Positions 1-8,728 of a DNA stretch of 64,000 nucleotides are shown here, in pieces (the stretch's first letter is position 1; each line of letters starts with the position of its first letter). The notes below the pieces were generated by a model. It was not told the DNA's origin, did no database searches, and worked only from the letters and a program-made list of their open reading frames with translations. Source of the stretch: Salinicoccus roseus (GTDB lineage: Bacteria; Bacillota; Bacilli; Staphylococcales; Salinicoccaceae); NCBI RefSeq assembly GCF_003814515.1, contig NZ_RKQJ01000002.1:310001-374000 (forward strand). Reading direction: 5' to 3'. Both the position numbers and the translations under genes were made by a program.

Positions 1-520
1 TTGTAATGCCGAGGCTGAGGACGATGGCGATCATGCCCCCGAGGAAACCACGGTAGAAACCGATGCTGATGATGAAGCCGGCCAGGAAGAACACGTACGT
101 CGTCATCAGGTGCGAGATGATATGGGCCAGCGGGCCGGCGGCCGTGTCGGCTGCGACGATGCCATCTCCAAACCACGGCATCATGCCGAGGATGAGGGAC
201 AGGATCCATGTCACGACTGCCAGGCCGACCGTCACCACCCCACCTGTCAGAATCATGGCATTGAGGAAAGTCTTACGCGTCAGACCAAGGCTGATTGCGA
301 GTTCCAGGAACATGAATACCGCCAATATTCCCGCTACAAGCATGAAGATGCGGTTGGCGGATGATGCCATCGCATAGAACGACATCTCATTCACTTCGGT
401 CTCATTGACGAACAGCGATACAAGGATATATATCACAGCCATGACCGGCAGATACCACATCGTCCACTTCGCAATCTCCTTCGAAAAGTCCATTGTTGCC
501 AGTTTCAGTTTATTGTCCAT
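1..520 (-). CDS. Membrane protein, probable ABC transporter permease (3' end outside window)
   Basis: Reading from the ATG at 520 toward position 1 gives 173 codons with no stop, so the gene is cut by the window edge. The protein starts MDNKLKLATMDF and has about four hydrophobic spans: residues ~18-35, ~53-75, ~85-110 and ~140-170. The start overlaps the ATPase stop as TAATG, so translation is probably coupled. A GntR regulator, an ATPase and a polytopic membrane protein in one operon is the usual YtrA/BCE-type exporter layout. I infer it is the membrane partner of that ATPase; the substrate is unknown. No signature sequence is visible, so the assignment rests on context. Confidence 0.75.
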   Translation of the reverse strand, partial: MDNKLKLATMDFSKEIAKWTMWYLPVMAVIYILVSLFVNETEVNEMSFYAMASSANRIFMLVAGILAVFMFLELAISLGLTRKTFLNAMILTGGVVTVGLAVVTWILSLILGMMPWFGDGIVAADTAAGPLAHIISHLMTTYVFFLAGFIISIGFYRGFLGGMIAIVLSLGIT

Positions 521-1401
521 TATACACCCTCCCTGTCTTCAGTCATTCTTATAAACAATTCCTGCAGTTTCAAAGGTGCAATGTTCAAATGGCGTGACTG
601 CGCCTCCTGCCTCTGCGGCTCTTCCAGATGTCCGAGCACCATGTCCGACTGCGTCGGCCCGAGATGCTCGCTCGCAAGCACATCCATACCACGGGTGAAA
701 TCCGACACCTTTTCCTTCGGGCCCGTGACCCTGAAGCCGCGCTCAAGGAATGTATCCAGCGGTTCCTGCATCATCACCCTCCCCTGATGGATGATGATGA
801 TTTCATCAAACAGATATTCCATCTCTGACACGATGTGGGTCGAGAGGATCAGGATTCTCGGGCTGCGTGCGTTCGCTTCAACCACCTGCTGGTAGAAGTA
901 CTCCCGGGAAGGGGCATCCATGCCGTTCGTCACCTCGTCAAAAATGGTGATTGGCGCGTTCGATGCAAGACCGAGCACCGCATTCACCGCGGCCTGCTGC
1001 CCCTTCGACATGCGGTTGAGCGCCTTCCTGCGATCGATCTTGAAGCCATCGAGCAGTTCATACGCATAATCGGTATCGAAATCCTCCTTGTACCGCTTCG
1101 TCATTCTGCAGAAATCCTCAGGTGTCCGGTATTCTTCAGAGTAGTCGGCTTCGTAGAGGAAATCCACCTTGGGCATCAGCTCGGCATTCTCATACGGATC
1201 CTGTCCGTCGATCGTCACCACCCCACGTGTCGGTTTCCTGAAGGAGGCGATCAGTGACAGCAATGATGTCTTTCCTGCGCCATTTCTGCCGAGCAGCCCA
1301 TAGACCCTGCCCGTCTCCATCTTCAGGCTGACGTCCTCCAGTATCGTATCCTTCTTTATGTTCAAGGACGCATTTTTGATTTCCAATACACTATTCGACA
1401 T
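520..1401 (-). CDS. ABC transporter ATP-binding protein
   Basis: About 293 residues when started at the ATG at 1401, which has GGAGGGG about eight bases upstream; a start at 1422 would lie further inside the GntR gene. It has a Walker A (GRNGAGKTS), a degenerate signature (MSKGQ in place of LSGGQ) and a Walker B followed by glutamate (ITIFDE), then a D-loop and an H-loop (STHIVSE). The C-terminal ~90 residues lie beyond the nucleotide-binding core, as in multidrug/bacteriocin-type exporter ATPases. It should hydrolyse ATP on the inner face of the membrane to drive the permease whose gene follows. The first 11 bases overlap the end of the GntR gene. Confidence 0.92.
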   Translation of the reverse strand: MSNSVLEIKNASLNIKKDTILEDVSLKMETGRVYGLLGRNGAGKTSLLSLIASFRKPTRGVVTIDGQDPYENAELMPKVDFLYEADYSEEYRTPEDFCRMTKRYKEDFDTDYAYELLDGFKIDRRKALNRMSKGQQAAVNAVLGLASNAPITIFDEVTNGMDAPSREYFYQQVVEANARSPRILILSTHIVSEMEYLFDEIIIIHQGRVMMQEPLDTFLERGFRVTGPKEKVSDFTRGMDVLASEHLGPTQSDMVLGHLEEPQRQEAQSRHLNIAPLKLQELFIRMTEDREGV

Positions 1402-1771
1402 CCATATTCCCCTCCATCTCATGAATCAATCCTTCAATCTCCTGCCTGGTAAAGCCCAGCTTCTCCGCTTCCTCGATCATCGGGCGCAAGTATTCGGCAG
1501 CGAAGCGTTCCTTCCTGCCGTCGAGCAGTACGTCCCTTGCCTCCGGGGCGACGAACATGCCGACCCCCCGCTTCTTATAGATGACCCCTTCATCGACGAG
1601 CTGATTGACGCCTTTTGCCACCGTCAGGTGGTTCACCTTGTAGAACTGGACGATTTCATTTGTGGAAGGAATCCTGTCATGCGCCTTGAGCGTCCCATCG
1701 ATGATCTGGTCGCTGATCCAATCCTTGATCTGCTCAAAGATGGGCTTCTTGTCATTGAGCACCCCCGCCAT
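1391..1771 (-). CDS. GntR-family regulator, YtrA type
   Basis: A 126-residue protein with an N-terminal winged helix-turn-helix (residues ~8-76; motif IPSTNEIVQFYKVNHLTVAKGV) and only a short helical tail of ~45 residues. That is the layout of the YtrA subfamily, which lacks the large effector domain of other GntR proteins. YtrA-type regulators usually repress the ABC transporter operon they head, and here the gene is first in an operon with an ATPase and a membrane protein. A good Shine-Dalgarno sequence (AGGAGGGG) precedes the ATG at 1771. The promoter upstream is wrapped in an AT-rich imperfect inverted repeat, consistent with autorepression. The inducer is unknown. Confidence 0.9.
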   Translation of the reverse strand: MAGVLNDKKPIFEQIKDWISDQIIDGTLKAHDRIPSTNEIVQFYKVNHLTVAKGVNQLVDEGVIYKKRGVGMFVAPEARDVLLDGRKERFAAEYLRPMIEEAEKLGFTRQEIEGLIHEMEGNMDVE

Positions 1772-1791
1772 ACGAACCCCTCCTAACTGGT

Positions 1792-1821
1792 TATATAGTT
1801 ATGTATATAAGTATATACCAA
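1792..1821 (-). promoter_or_regulatory. Promoter with overlapping AT-rich imperfect inverted repeat
   Basis: On the minus strand TTGGTA (1821-1816) and TATATA (1797-1792) are 18 bases apart, just upstream of the GntR gene. The same stretch reads as an imperfect inverted repeat (GGTATATAC on one side, GTTATATAGTT-like on the other). This would suit binding of a dimeric YtrA-type repressor. The repeat needs a one-base gap to align, so the operator role is tentative. Confidence 0.45.
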
Positions 1822-1861
1822 TATGCAGAAGATGTAAACATGCACTTTGGGTTTTAAGCAT

Positions 1862-1888
1862 AAAAAAAGACCCCACCGCAGTGGAGTC
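1862..1888 (-). terminator. Rho-independent terminator of the DUF423 gene
   Basis: On the minus strand a stem GACTCCAC/GTGGGGTC closes over CTGCG-like bases and is followed by a run of seven T, ten bases past the stop of the DUF423 gene. Confidence 0.85.
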
Positions 1889-1898
1889 TGATGAGATA

Positions 1899-2264
1899 TT
1901 ACAGCCTGATCATGCCGATGATGAGGCATATCCATCCGGCCAGGAAGAGTACACCGCCGATCGGCGTGATGGCACCGAGTATTGAGATGCCGCTGACCGC
2001 GAGAATGTATAGGGAGCCGCTGAAGAAGATGACGCCGAGCAGCATCAGCCATCCGGCTGCCCCGAGCAGCGGCGCTCCCGTCGCCTGGACGAGGATGCCG
2101 ACCGCCATAAGTCCGAGTGCGTGGTACATCTGGTAGGATACCGCCTTTTCCCAGACACTCATGTAATGCTCACTGATCTTCCCTTCGAGGCCGTGTGCCC
2201 CGAAGGCTCCGAGCGCAACCGATATGAATGCATTGATTGCCCCGAGTATGATGAAAGTCTTCAT
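1899..2264 (-). CDS. DUF423 family small membrane protein (YwdK-like)
   Basis: A 121-residue protein with four hydrophobic segments. The N-terminus [20 protein letters not shown] is the conserved start of DUF423 (B. subtilis YwdK, E. coli YgdD). The family spans the cytoplasmic membrane; no biochemical role is established. AAAGGAG lies upstream of the ATG at 2264 and a terminator follows. It lies just downstream of ung and the YwdI-like gene on the same strand. B. subtilis also carries ywdI, ywdK and ung near one another, so this is probably an inherited cluster. Confidence 0.9.
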   Translation of the reverse strand: MKTFIILGAINAFISVALGAFGAHGLEGKISEHYMSVWEKAVSYQMYHALGLMAVGILVQATGAPLLGAAGWLMLLGVIFFSGSLYILAVSGISILGAITPIGGVLFLAGWICLIIGMIRL

Positions 2265-2287
2265 TGCCTTTTCTCCTTTGAATCAAT

Positions 2288-2614
2288 CTAGAAATCGAAC
2301 AGCGAATCGCCGTTGCCGAAACCGTCGTCTGTCCTGAGCGTTTCCCGGGCCGGTGCTGTTGGGGCTGATACCGGCTTCGTTCCGGCCACCTTGCCGCCCA
2401 TCTGTTCGAGCATCAGGCGGTCGTGCTCCGACATCGCCTGCTTATCCTGTGGACCGGTCGACGGAGCCCCATGCTGCACGCTGCCCGCGTCCGATTCCAG
2501 CAGCCCGAGCAGCCGCTCCATCGCATAGAGGTGCTTTTCGAATTCATGCGGCTGGCTGGCCACCTCCATCCTGTGGAGCTCCTGCTTCAGTTCCGCAATG
2601 ATTTCCTGCCTCAT
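2288..2614 (-). CDS. YwdI-like protein (DUF5327)
   Basis: A 108-residue soluble protein: an N-terminal helical part (residues ~1-45, rich in E, L and H), a low-complexity middle with P, A, T and S, and an acidic aromatic end (GDSLFDF). The FDF-type tail looks like a short interaction motif. The start overlaps the ung stop as ATGA, and GGAG is placed correctly inside ung. It matches the position and shape of YwdI, encoded beside ung in Bacillus. The function is unknown; coupling to ung hints at a link with uracil repair but does not prove one. Confidence 0.75.
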   Translation of the reverse strand: MRQEIIAELKQELHRMEVASQPHEFEKHLYAMERLLGLLESDAGSVQHGAPSTGPQDKQAMSEHDRLMLEQMGGKVAGTKPVSAPTAPARETLRTDDGFGNGDSLFDF

Positions 2615-3264
2615 TCCTGTTCACTCCAGTCCACCGGTTTCCTGCCATGCGCCTCCAGGTAGTCATTGGCCCGGCTGAATGGACGGGTGCCAAAGAACCC
2701 CCTATGGGCGGACAAGGGACTTGGGTGGGTCGACTTGATGATGCAGTGCTTGGAGGCATCGATCAGCTTCTCCTTCTTCTGTGCAGGTTTACCCCAGAGG
2801 ATGAACACCACATGCTCCAGGCTGTCCGACACATGGCTGATGATGCCGTCCGTAAACGGCTCCCAGCCAAGTCCACGGTGGGAGTTCGCCTGGTTGGCGT
2901 CGACGGTCAGTACTGTATTGAGCAGCAGTACGCCTTCTTTTGCCCAGTCCTTCAGGCTGCCGGTCGTCCTTCTGATGCCGAGGTCCGATTCCAGCTCCTT
3001 ATACATGTTCCTCAGGGAAGGCGGTATCTTCACACCATCATTGACTGAAAATGCAAGCCCATGGGACTGGCCTTTCCCGTGATAGGGATCCTGTCCCAGT
3101 ATGACGACCCTCACATTTTCAAACGGTGTAAGCTCAAAGGCCGTATATATCTGCTCACGCGGCGGGAACACTTCCCCCGATTCATATTTCTCTTCAAGTG
3201 TCGATTCCAGTTCGGAAAAGTCGTTCTCTTCTTTTACTGATTGGAAGACATCTTCCCATTCCAT
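2611..3264 (-). CDS. ung: Uracil-DNA glycosylase
   Basis: Removes uracil from DNA as the first step of base excision repair. Family 1 motifs are complete: the water-activating loop GQDPYHG, the intercalation loop [11 protein letters not shown], and the uracil-binding LLNTVLTV stretch. The length of about 217 residues fits the family. A GTG at 3273 is in frame but lies inside the Shine-Dalgarno sequence AGAGGTGAG, so the ATG at 3264 (MEWEDVF) is preferred. It is followed, with a four-base overlap, by the YwdI-like gene. It acts in the cytoplasm on newly replicated or deaminated DNA. Confidence 0.97.
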   Translation of the reverse strand: MEWEDVFQSVKEENDFSELESTLEEKYESGEVFPPREQIYTAFELTPFENVRVVILGQDPYHGKGQSHGLAFSVNDGVKIPPSLRNMYKELESDLGIRRTTGSLKDWAKEGVLLLNTVLTVDANQANSHRGLGWEPFTDGIISHVSDSLEHVVFILWGKPAQKKEKLIDASKHCIIKSTHPSPLSAHRGFFGTRPFSRANDYLEAHGRKPVDWSEQE

Positions 3265-3378
3265 GATTCTCACCTCTGTCTAAAGTTTGATTATATCATT
3301 TAAGCAAGCATGTCTCTAGAAATATACCCTTCATTATAGTAAAATATCATTATTAATGACATTGGAGGAATCTAACTC

Positions 3379-4209
3379 ATGGCACTTAAAAAGACACTCA
3401 CAATTGCAGGTTCAGATACAAGTGGCGGCGCAGGCATTGCAGCCGACCTGAAGACATTCCAGGAACATGAAACGTATGGCATGACGGCACTGACTACGAT
3501 TGTGACGATGGACCCCGAAACATGGTCCCATGGTGTCAATCCAATCCCACTCGATGTCGTTGACACACAGATTGCGACAGCACTCTCCATTTCACCAGAC
3601 GCGATAAAGACGGGCATGCTGCCGTCGGAAGAGGTCATCGAGCGCAGCAAGAATGCCTACCTCGACAGCGATGCGAAATATTTCGTGATGGATCCGGTCA
3701 TGGTCTGCAAGGGCGATGACGAAGTCCTCAACCCGGGCCTTGTCGATGCGATGGTCGAGCACCTGCTTCCGCACGCGACAGTCGTGACGCCGAACCTCTT
3801 TGAAGCGGGGCAGCTCGCCGGATACAAAACGCCGAAAACGCTGGATGCCGCGAAGAAATGCGCGGAAGTCATCCATTCCAAAGGTGCACAGCACGTCATC
3901 ATCAAAGGCGGCTCTGAAATAGAAGGCGAAAAGGCTGTGGATGTATACTATGATGGCAAAGCATTCCACCTCCTTTCAAGCGATAAGATAGACGCTTCCT
4001 ACAACCACGGTGCCGGATGCACATTCGCAGCGGCCATTACGGCAAACCTCGCGAACGGCCAGGAGCCGCTTGAGGCGATCAAGAACGCCAAGGCATTCGT
4101 CACATCAGCCATCAAGAACGGCTGGAAGATGAACGAACATGTCGGCGTCGTCCGCCATGGTGCAGCCAATACTGTGGAGCAGATTGAAGTTACAGAAGAA
4201 CAGATATAG
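3379..4209 (+). CDS. pdxK: Pyridoxal/hydroxymethylpyrimidine kinase, PdxK (ThiD-like)
   Basis: A 276-residue ribokinase-fold kinase. The N-terminal GSDTSGGAGIAADLKTF binds substrate; the anion-hole motif GAGCTF carries a cysteine at residue 214, the position of the catalytic Cys in the Gram-positive PdxK group that resembles ThiD by sequence. It phosphorylates pyridoxal, and often hydroxymethylpyrimidine, with ATP. TTGGAGGAAT precedes the ATG. A terminator at 4217-4249 separates it from yojF. A true ThiD cannot be excluded, but the CC-type signature and position beside ung favour PdxK. Confidence 0.88.
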   Translation: MALKKTLTIAGSDTSGGAGIAADLKTFQEHETYGMTALTTIVTMDPETWSHGVNPIPLDVVDTQIATALSISPDAIKTGMLPSEEVIERSKNAYLDSDAKYFVMDPVMVCKGDDEVLNPGLVDAMVEHLLPHATVVTPNLFEAGQLAGYKTPKTLDAAKKCAEVIHSKGAQHVIIKGGSEIEGEKAVDVYYDGKAFHLLSSDKIDASYNHGAGCTFAAAITANLANGQEPLEAIKNAKAFVTSAIKNGWKMNEHVGVVRHGAANTVEQIEVTEEQI

Positions 4210-4216
4210 TCACAGT

Positions 4217-4249
4217 CACAAAAGAGATAGCCCGCCTATCTCTTTTGTG
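4217..4249 (+). terminator. Terminator after pdxK
   Basis: A long perfect stem (CACAAAAGAGATAG / CTATCTCTTTTGTG) with a six-base loop begins eight bases after the pdxK stop. The T-rich descending arm gives termination on the plus strand. Being symmetric in A/T flanks, it may also stop minus-strand readthrough. Confidence 0.8.
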
Positions 4250-4277
4250 TATGCTATTTTAAGGAGCGTTTCACACT

Positions 4278-4637
4278 ATGGAGAAGATCAATCGCGAACA
4301 GGTACAGGAGCTTTTGAACAGCTATCAGGACAAGAAGGTATACATCCACGTGGAAGTGACGAGCGGCATGTATGCAAGCCATCTGGATGACCAGGTGTTC
4401 AATACGGGCATGTTCCTGAGGAACGTCCCCGTCAACTACACCCAGGGCGCCATCAGGGGCGGCGGCGAGGGCCAGTACCGCGTCGGCCTGAAGCTCGACA
4501 ACGGCGGCTGGGTCTATGTGCTTGGCCTCACACATTTCGAAGTCAACGAGAACAACGAATTCATCATGCACGGCTTCAACTATGAAGGCAAACTCGCAAG
4601 TGCACTTGAAATTTCTACGAAAGAATTCTTTAAATAG
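4278..4637 (+). CDS. yojF: YojF family protein (DUF1806)
   Basis: A 119-residue soluble protein starting MEKINREQVQELLNSY, with a compact alpha/beta core. The conserved run GAIRGGGEGQYRVGLKL and the end FNYEGKLASALEIS match the YojF/DUF1806 family. In Bacillus, yojF sits directly before yojG (bshB2), as here, 11 bases upstream. The role is unproven. Constant pairing with the bacillithiol deacetylase suggests a helper or regulator of bacillithiol synthesis or use. AAGGAGCG precedes the ATG. Confidence 0.88.
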   Translation: MEKINREQVQELLNSYQDKKVYIHVEVTSGMYASHLDDQVFNTGMFLRNVPVNYTQGAIRGGGEGQYRVGLKLDNGGWVYVLGLTHFEVNENNEFIMHGFNYEGKLASALEISTKEFFK

Positions 4638-4648
4638 GAGGCAGCGCT

Positions 4649-5317
4649 ATGGAAAAAGAAAGACAAGTACTCGTCATCTTCCCGCACCCCGATGATGAAG
4701 CTTTCGGAGTGAGCGGTACAATGAGCCGCTATGTGGACATGGGAGTGCCGGTGACATATGCCTGCCTGACATTCGGCGATATGGGAAGAAACCTCGGCTA
4801 TCCGCCATTCGCAACACGGGAATCACTGCATGAGATACGCAAAAGGGAAGTCGAGGAAAGCGCCCGCCTGATCGGACTTGATGATCTCAGGCTTCTCGGA
4901 TACCGGGACAAGACACTCGAATTCGAGCCGCCCGGCCATTTGAAGGGCGTCGTCAGGGATATGATCGATGAGCTCGAGCCGAGCCGGATCATCACCTTCT
5001 ACCCCGGCTATTCCGTCCACCCGGACCATGAAGCCACTGCAGAGGCAGTCATAGAGGCCGTATCGGAAATGCCGGCATCAGAACGCCCGGCATTGCAGCT
5101 CGTCGCCTTCAGCAATAACACCCTTCAGGATCTTGGCGAGCCGGACATCGTCGTCAATATCGAAGGATACGAAGAACGCAAAGAGAAGATCATGGCAGCC
5201 CACGAATCACAGACCGGCCCCCTGCTCAAGACGCTTGCCGGCAACACGCAGGAGAGCGAAGCAGCCCGCCAGATGTGGATGAAGAATGAAACATTCTACA
5301 GTTATGATATAGATTAA
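4649..5317 (+). CDS. bshB2: Bacillithiol biosynthesis deacetylase BshB2
   Basis: A 222-residue LmbE/PIG-L family zinc-dependent deacetylase. The metal motif HPDDE (residues 13-17) is near the N-terminus and a second metal histidine is in the YSVHPDHEA motif around residue 120. It removes the acetyl group from GlcNAc-malate to give GlcN-malate in bacillithiol synthesis, or acts in S-conjugate detoxification. AGGAGGC precedes the ATG. Its pairing with yojF identifies the BshB2 rather than the BshB1 branch. The other bacillithiol genes (bshA, bshC) are not in this window. Confidence 0.93.
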   Translation: MEKERQVLVIFPHPDDEAFGVSGTMSRYVDMGVPVTYACLTFGDMGRNLGYPPFATRESLHEIRKREVEESARLIGLDDLRLLGYRDKTLEFEPPGHLKGVVRDMIDELEPSRIITFYPGYSVHPDHEATAEAVIEAVSEMPASERPALQLVAFSNNTLQDLGEPDIVVNIEGYEERKEKIMAAHESQTGPLLKTLAGNTQESEAARQMWMKNETFYSYDID

Positions 5318-5328
5318 GGAGTAGACAC

Positions 5329-6207
5329 ATGGAACAATTGGATCTTAGTACTAGAGAAGCACGTTTCAGGCACTTCGGGTCCGTCGAGCCGATCGAAGGC
5401 ACGAAACCCGTAGAGAAGGAAATGATGGTAGACCTGCAGAGCTCGAAGAAGGATTTCCTGTTTGAAGTCGATTCCGTCGGCATCAACAATCTGAGCTATC
5501 CTGTAGTCATCGGCGACTTCCAGTCCGTCGGAACCTTCGAGCTTGCCACCAGCTTGAGAAGGAATGAAAAAGGCATCAACATGAGCCGTATCCTCGAATC
5601 CCTGGAAACCGAGAATGACGGCGGCGTACCACTTACTTTCGACACTTTGGAAAACGTACTTCAAATATTGCGCGTACGCATGCATCAGGACGAGGCTGAA
5701 GTCACAGGCTCGGGGAAATGGTATTTCTCAAAACCAAGCCCACACACGATGCTCAGCGGTATGGCCCATGCAGACGTCGAATATTCCATGAGGATTTCCG
5801 ATTCCGGCGTCGAGCACAAACAGCTCGGAATGACGGCGATGGTGACTACACTGTGCCCATGTTCGAAGGAAATCAGCGAATACAGTGCACACAATCAACG
5901 CGGGTACGTGAAGGTGCTGCTTGATATCGATCCGGACGCGGACCTGCCGGAAGATCATAAGGAGCAGCTGTACGGACTGCTCGAAATCAATGCATCATCC
6001 CAGCTCTATCCGATATTGAAACGTACAGACGAGAAGATGGTCACAGAACGTGCCTATGAAAATCCACGCTTTGTAGAGGACCTCATCCGCCTGATCGCCT
6101 ATGATCTTGTCGAACTCGACTGGGTCAAAGGCTTCGAACTCGAATGCCGCAATGAAGAGAGCATTCACCAGCACGACGCCTTCAGCAGGATGTCATATCA
6201 AAAGTAA
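5329..6207 (+). CDS. folE2: GTP cyclohydrolase I, type IB (FolE2)
   Basis: A 292-residue protein of the FolE2/COG1469 family. It makes 7,8-dihydroneopterin triphosphate from GTP, the first step of folate synthesis. The family's metal-binding cysteine lies in [16 protein letters not shown], followed by the conserved EYSAHNQRG. Unlike FolE it can work without zinc, and in several Bacillota it is the low-zinc form. AAGGAGT precedes the ATG 11 bases after bshB2, so yojF-bshB2-folE2 is probably one transcript. I saw no obvious Zur box upstream of yojF. A strong bidirectional terminator follows. Confidence 0.95.
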   Translation: MEQLDLSTREARFRHFGSVEPIEGTKPVEKEMMVDLQSSKKDFLFEVDSVGINNLSYPVVIGDFQSVGTFELATSLRRNEKGINMSRILESLETENDGGVPLTFDTLENVLQILRVRMHQDEAEVTGSGKWYFSKPSPHTMLSGMAHADVEYSMRISDSGVEHKQLGMTAMVTTLCPCSKEISEYSAHNQRGYVKVLLDIDPDADLPEDHKEQLYGLLEINASSQLYPILKRTDEKMVTERAYENPRFVEDLIRLIAYDLVELDWVKGFELECRNEESIHQHDAFSRMSYQK

Positions 6208-6247
6208 AAAGTTCCCCGTTCCACGGCGGATATGGCATATCAAATAG

Positions 6248-6283
6248 AAATAGAGGCCAGCGCACATGCGCTGGCCTCTATTT
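6248..6283. terminator. Bidirectional terminator between folE2 and the CNNM gene
   Basis: AAATAGAGGCCAGCGCA pairs almost perfectly with TGCGCTGGCCTCTATTT. It lies between two convergent genes and has A-rich and T-rich flanks on both sides, so it can serve both. Confidence 0.92.
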
Positions 6284-6303
6284 GTTGAATTGATCTTATA
6301 TGA

Positions 6304-7326
6304 CTAGTGCTGCCTTTCTCCTGCAGCCGGCAGGATATTATTCAATGCATCATTGATGGTCATGATTCCGATGAACTTCGAACCATCCATTACTACGGCC
6401 AGCTGTTCGCTCGACTGACGCATGCGCCTCAGGCCTTCATGCACCAGCGTGCCCGATTCAAGTATAAAGGCGGGGCGGGCTATTTCCTTCACTGGGCGCT
6501 CTCCGGCTTCAAGCAGTGTATCCCTCACATGGATTACAAGAGGGGCTCCCTCCTCGTCATCCATTACAAGAATACGTTTATGTCCGGACTGCTCTGTTGC
6601 CTTCTGGAGCTCACGGACCGTTGCATCGGAAGGAACGGCTGTCGGCTGCCTTCCTTCCGCAACAAGGTCATCCACTTTCAAGGTTTCCAGATCCAACGCG
6701 CCTGATATTGGAGTACGCATTGATGCATCGAGCGTCCCCGCCTGTGCAGAATGCTCTACGAGGTGGCGCATTGTTGCAGCATCCTGACCACCGACGGCTG
6801 CACTTTCAACCGGTTCCACCCCTGAAAGCTTGACGAGACGGTTGGCAATGTCATTGACCCATTTAAGAAGGGGCCTGAAGACCCAAACGAATGCCCGGGC
6901 TGGCGGGCTGACCATGATCGCCGATTTCTCGGGATGGGCGATCGCCCATGATTTTGGCGCCATTTCACCGATTACCAGGTGCAGGAATGTCACGACCAGC
7001 AGAGAAAGGAAGAACGATGTGCCATCTGCCAGCCAATAGGGAAGCCCGATTTCTGTAAACAGCGGGGAAAGCCAGGAATCAACTGCCGGTTTGGTCACGG
7101 CACCAAGCGCGAAAGTACACGCCGTTATACCGAGTTGTGCACCAGCGAGCATTACAGTAAGCTCGTTCACGGATTTCAATGCAGCGCGGGCGCCACGGCT
7201 CGTGACGGCTGTCTCTTCAAGCCTATGCCGGCGGGCGCCCAGGAGGGCAAACTCGATGATTACGAAAAATGCCGTCAAGGCGATCAGTGCTGCTGTCACT
7301 AACAGGACAATCCATGGATTAGTCAT
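6304..7326 (-). CDS. CNNM/CorC-like membrane protein, short form
   Basis: About 340 residues from the ATG at 7326 (MTNPWIVLLV), which has GAGGAGTG at the right spacing; an upstream in-frame ATG would lie inside the preceding gene. Domains: an N-terminal DUF21/CNNM transmembrane domain (residues ~1-190, with GAQLGITACTFALGAVTKPAV), a linker, and a CBS pair (~205-330). It ends there, lacking the C-terminal CorC_HlyC domain of its upstream neighbour. Family members are linked to Mg2+ export or homeostasis. The start overlaps the upstream stop by eight bases, so the two are translated together and may form a heteromer. Confidence 0.88.
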   Translation of the reverse strand: MTNPWIVLLVTAALIALTAFFVIIEFALLGARRHRLEETAVTSRGARAALKSVNELTVMLAGAQLGITACTFALGAVTKPAVDSWLSPLFTEIGLPYWLADGTSFFLSLLVVTFLHLVIGEMAPKSWAIAHPEKSAIMVSPPARAFVWVFRPLLKWVNDIANRLVKLSGVEPVESAAVGGQDAATMRHLVEHSAQAGTLDASMRTPISGALDLETLKVDDLVAEGRQPTAVPSDATVRELQKATEQSGHKRILVMDDEEGAPLVIHVRDTLLEAGERPVKEIARPAFILESGTLVHEGLRRMRQSSEQLAVVMDGSKFIGIMTINDALNNILPAAGERQH

Positions 7327-8728
7327 CTCTGTCACTCCTCTGCTGCTTGAGTGCGGATGAAGCTGCATCCGCTTCGTCACTTTCCAACACATGGAGGGTC
7401 AGTGAAACAGAAGTGGGAACATGCTTATCCACTTCCTTCACCTCTGCCACGAGGTAGCGTCTGATTGGGTCATCGTGTATGAAATCGGCTGGATCGATCG
7501 GCAGCTCAATATTCACAACCTCCCCCACATCCGGCAGGTTGCCGAAATGGGCAATGACCATACCTGCGATGGTTTCATATTCACCTGCCGGCAACTGATG
7601 GCCGATCTCGCGTTCCGCTTCGTCTATAGGAAGATCTCCATTCATCTGCCAACTATTTTCCTCCTCCGTCTCTACAGCTGGAGGTACTTCATCATCGTGC
7701 TCATCCGTAATTTCGCCCACCAGCTCCTCGGAGAGGTCCTCCAATGTTATGATGCCGATAAAACCGCCGTACTCATCGATGACGCAAGCAAGATCATTTT
7801 CGGTTTCAACCATATTGGAACGTGCTTCAGGCAGTGCCATCAGAGTGGGAACCACGAGCGGCGGCTGCATGATTTCAGTTACCGGGGCATCGTCAGATGC
7901 ATCCCCCAATATATCGGTGAGGTGCACTACCCCGACTGGCTCATCCTCATCATTGATGACGGGATAACGCGTATGTGCTTCTGCCATCATCGAACGTACC
8001 TGGCCGATGGATGTATCCGGCCCCACTATATCCGTCCGTGAACGGGGGACCATGGCGTGGTCGACATCCTGCTGCGGAAAATCAAGGATGCGGTCGAGCA
8101 TCATCGACAGCCCTTCAGGCAGGTCGCCGCTTTCCCTGGAATCTGCAACGATATGTTCAAGATCACGTGCTGTCGCACTGCTGTCGACATCATGCACCGG
8201 TTCAATCCTAAAAAGTCTAAGTACACTATTGGCTGACCAGTCGAAGAATTTTATCAGCCAGCCGAAAACTGCAAGGTACATATTCGTCGAGCGGGCAAGG
8301 TTCCGTGCCAATGGTTCTGGGTTCGCAATGGCGAGGTTCTTGGGATACAGCTCACCAAAGATCATCTGTACGATTGTGGACAGAGCCAAAGCTGCCACAG
8401 TACCCACTGAGATGCTCACAGCAGCCGGCACACCGACGCCCCCGAGCAGAATCCCAAGGCTTTGCCCGACAAGGGGCTCTGCCACATAACCGATGAGCAG
8501 TCCCGTCACTGTGATGCCCAGCTGCGCACCGGACAGCATGAAGGACGTACGTTTTGTAACGGTCAGAGCACTTTCGGCCGCCTTGTCTCCCTGATCGGCC
8601 AATGCCCCCAGCCTCGAACGGTCGACAGACATGTAGGCGAACTCCTGGGCGACAAAGTAGCCATTGGCTACAATTATCGCGAAGATCACTACAATGCCGA
8701 GGAGCAGCGTCAACACTGCAGTCAGCAT
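7319..8728 (-). CDS. CNNM/CorC (hemolysin C-like) membrane protein, full-length form
   Basis: About 469 residues from the ATG at 8728, set by AGGAGGTGGG six bases upstream. Domains: DUF21/CNNM membrane domain (~1-200, GAQLGITVTGLLIGYVAEPLVG), CBS pair (~215-335, with CVIDEYGGFIGIITLEDL) and a C-terminal CorC_HlyC domain (~350-440). Homologues such as S. aureus MpfA and B. subtilis YhdP affect Mg2+ resistance, probably as exporters. The ATG overlaps the stop of a 24-codon upstream ORF. With the short paralogue that follows it forms a two-gene operon reminiscent of paired CNNM genes in Actinobacteria. Confidence 0.9.
   Translation of the reverse strand: MLTAVLTLLLGIVVIFAIIVANGYFVAQEFAYMSVDRSRLGALADQGDKAAESALTVTKRTSFMLSGAQLGITVTGLLIGYVAEPLVGQSLGILLGGVGVPAAVSISVGTVAALALSTIVQMIFGELYPKNLAIANPEPLARNLARSTNMYLAVFGWLIKFFDWSANSVLRLFRIEPVHDVDSSATARDLEHIVADSRESGDLPEGLSMMLDRILDFPQQDVDHAMVPRSRTDIVGPDTSIGQVRSMMAEAHTRYPVINDEDEPVGVVHLTDILGDASDDAPVTEIMQPPLVVPTLMALPEARSNMVETENDLACVIDEYGGFIGIITLEDLSEELVGEITDEHDDEVPPAVETEEENSWQMNGDLPIDEAEREIGHQLPAGEYETIAGMVIAHFGNLPDVGEVVNIELPIDPADFIHDDPIRRYLVAEVKEVDKHVPTSVSLTLHVLESDEADAASSALKQQRSDRDD

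Noticed and set aside
6248-6283. The long palindrome after folE2 as a recombination or uptake site
   Set aside because: Convergent gene ends and T-rich flanks on both strands make a bidirectional terminator the simpler reading.
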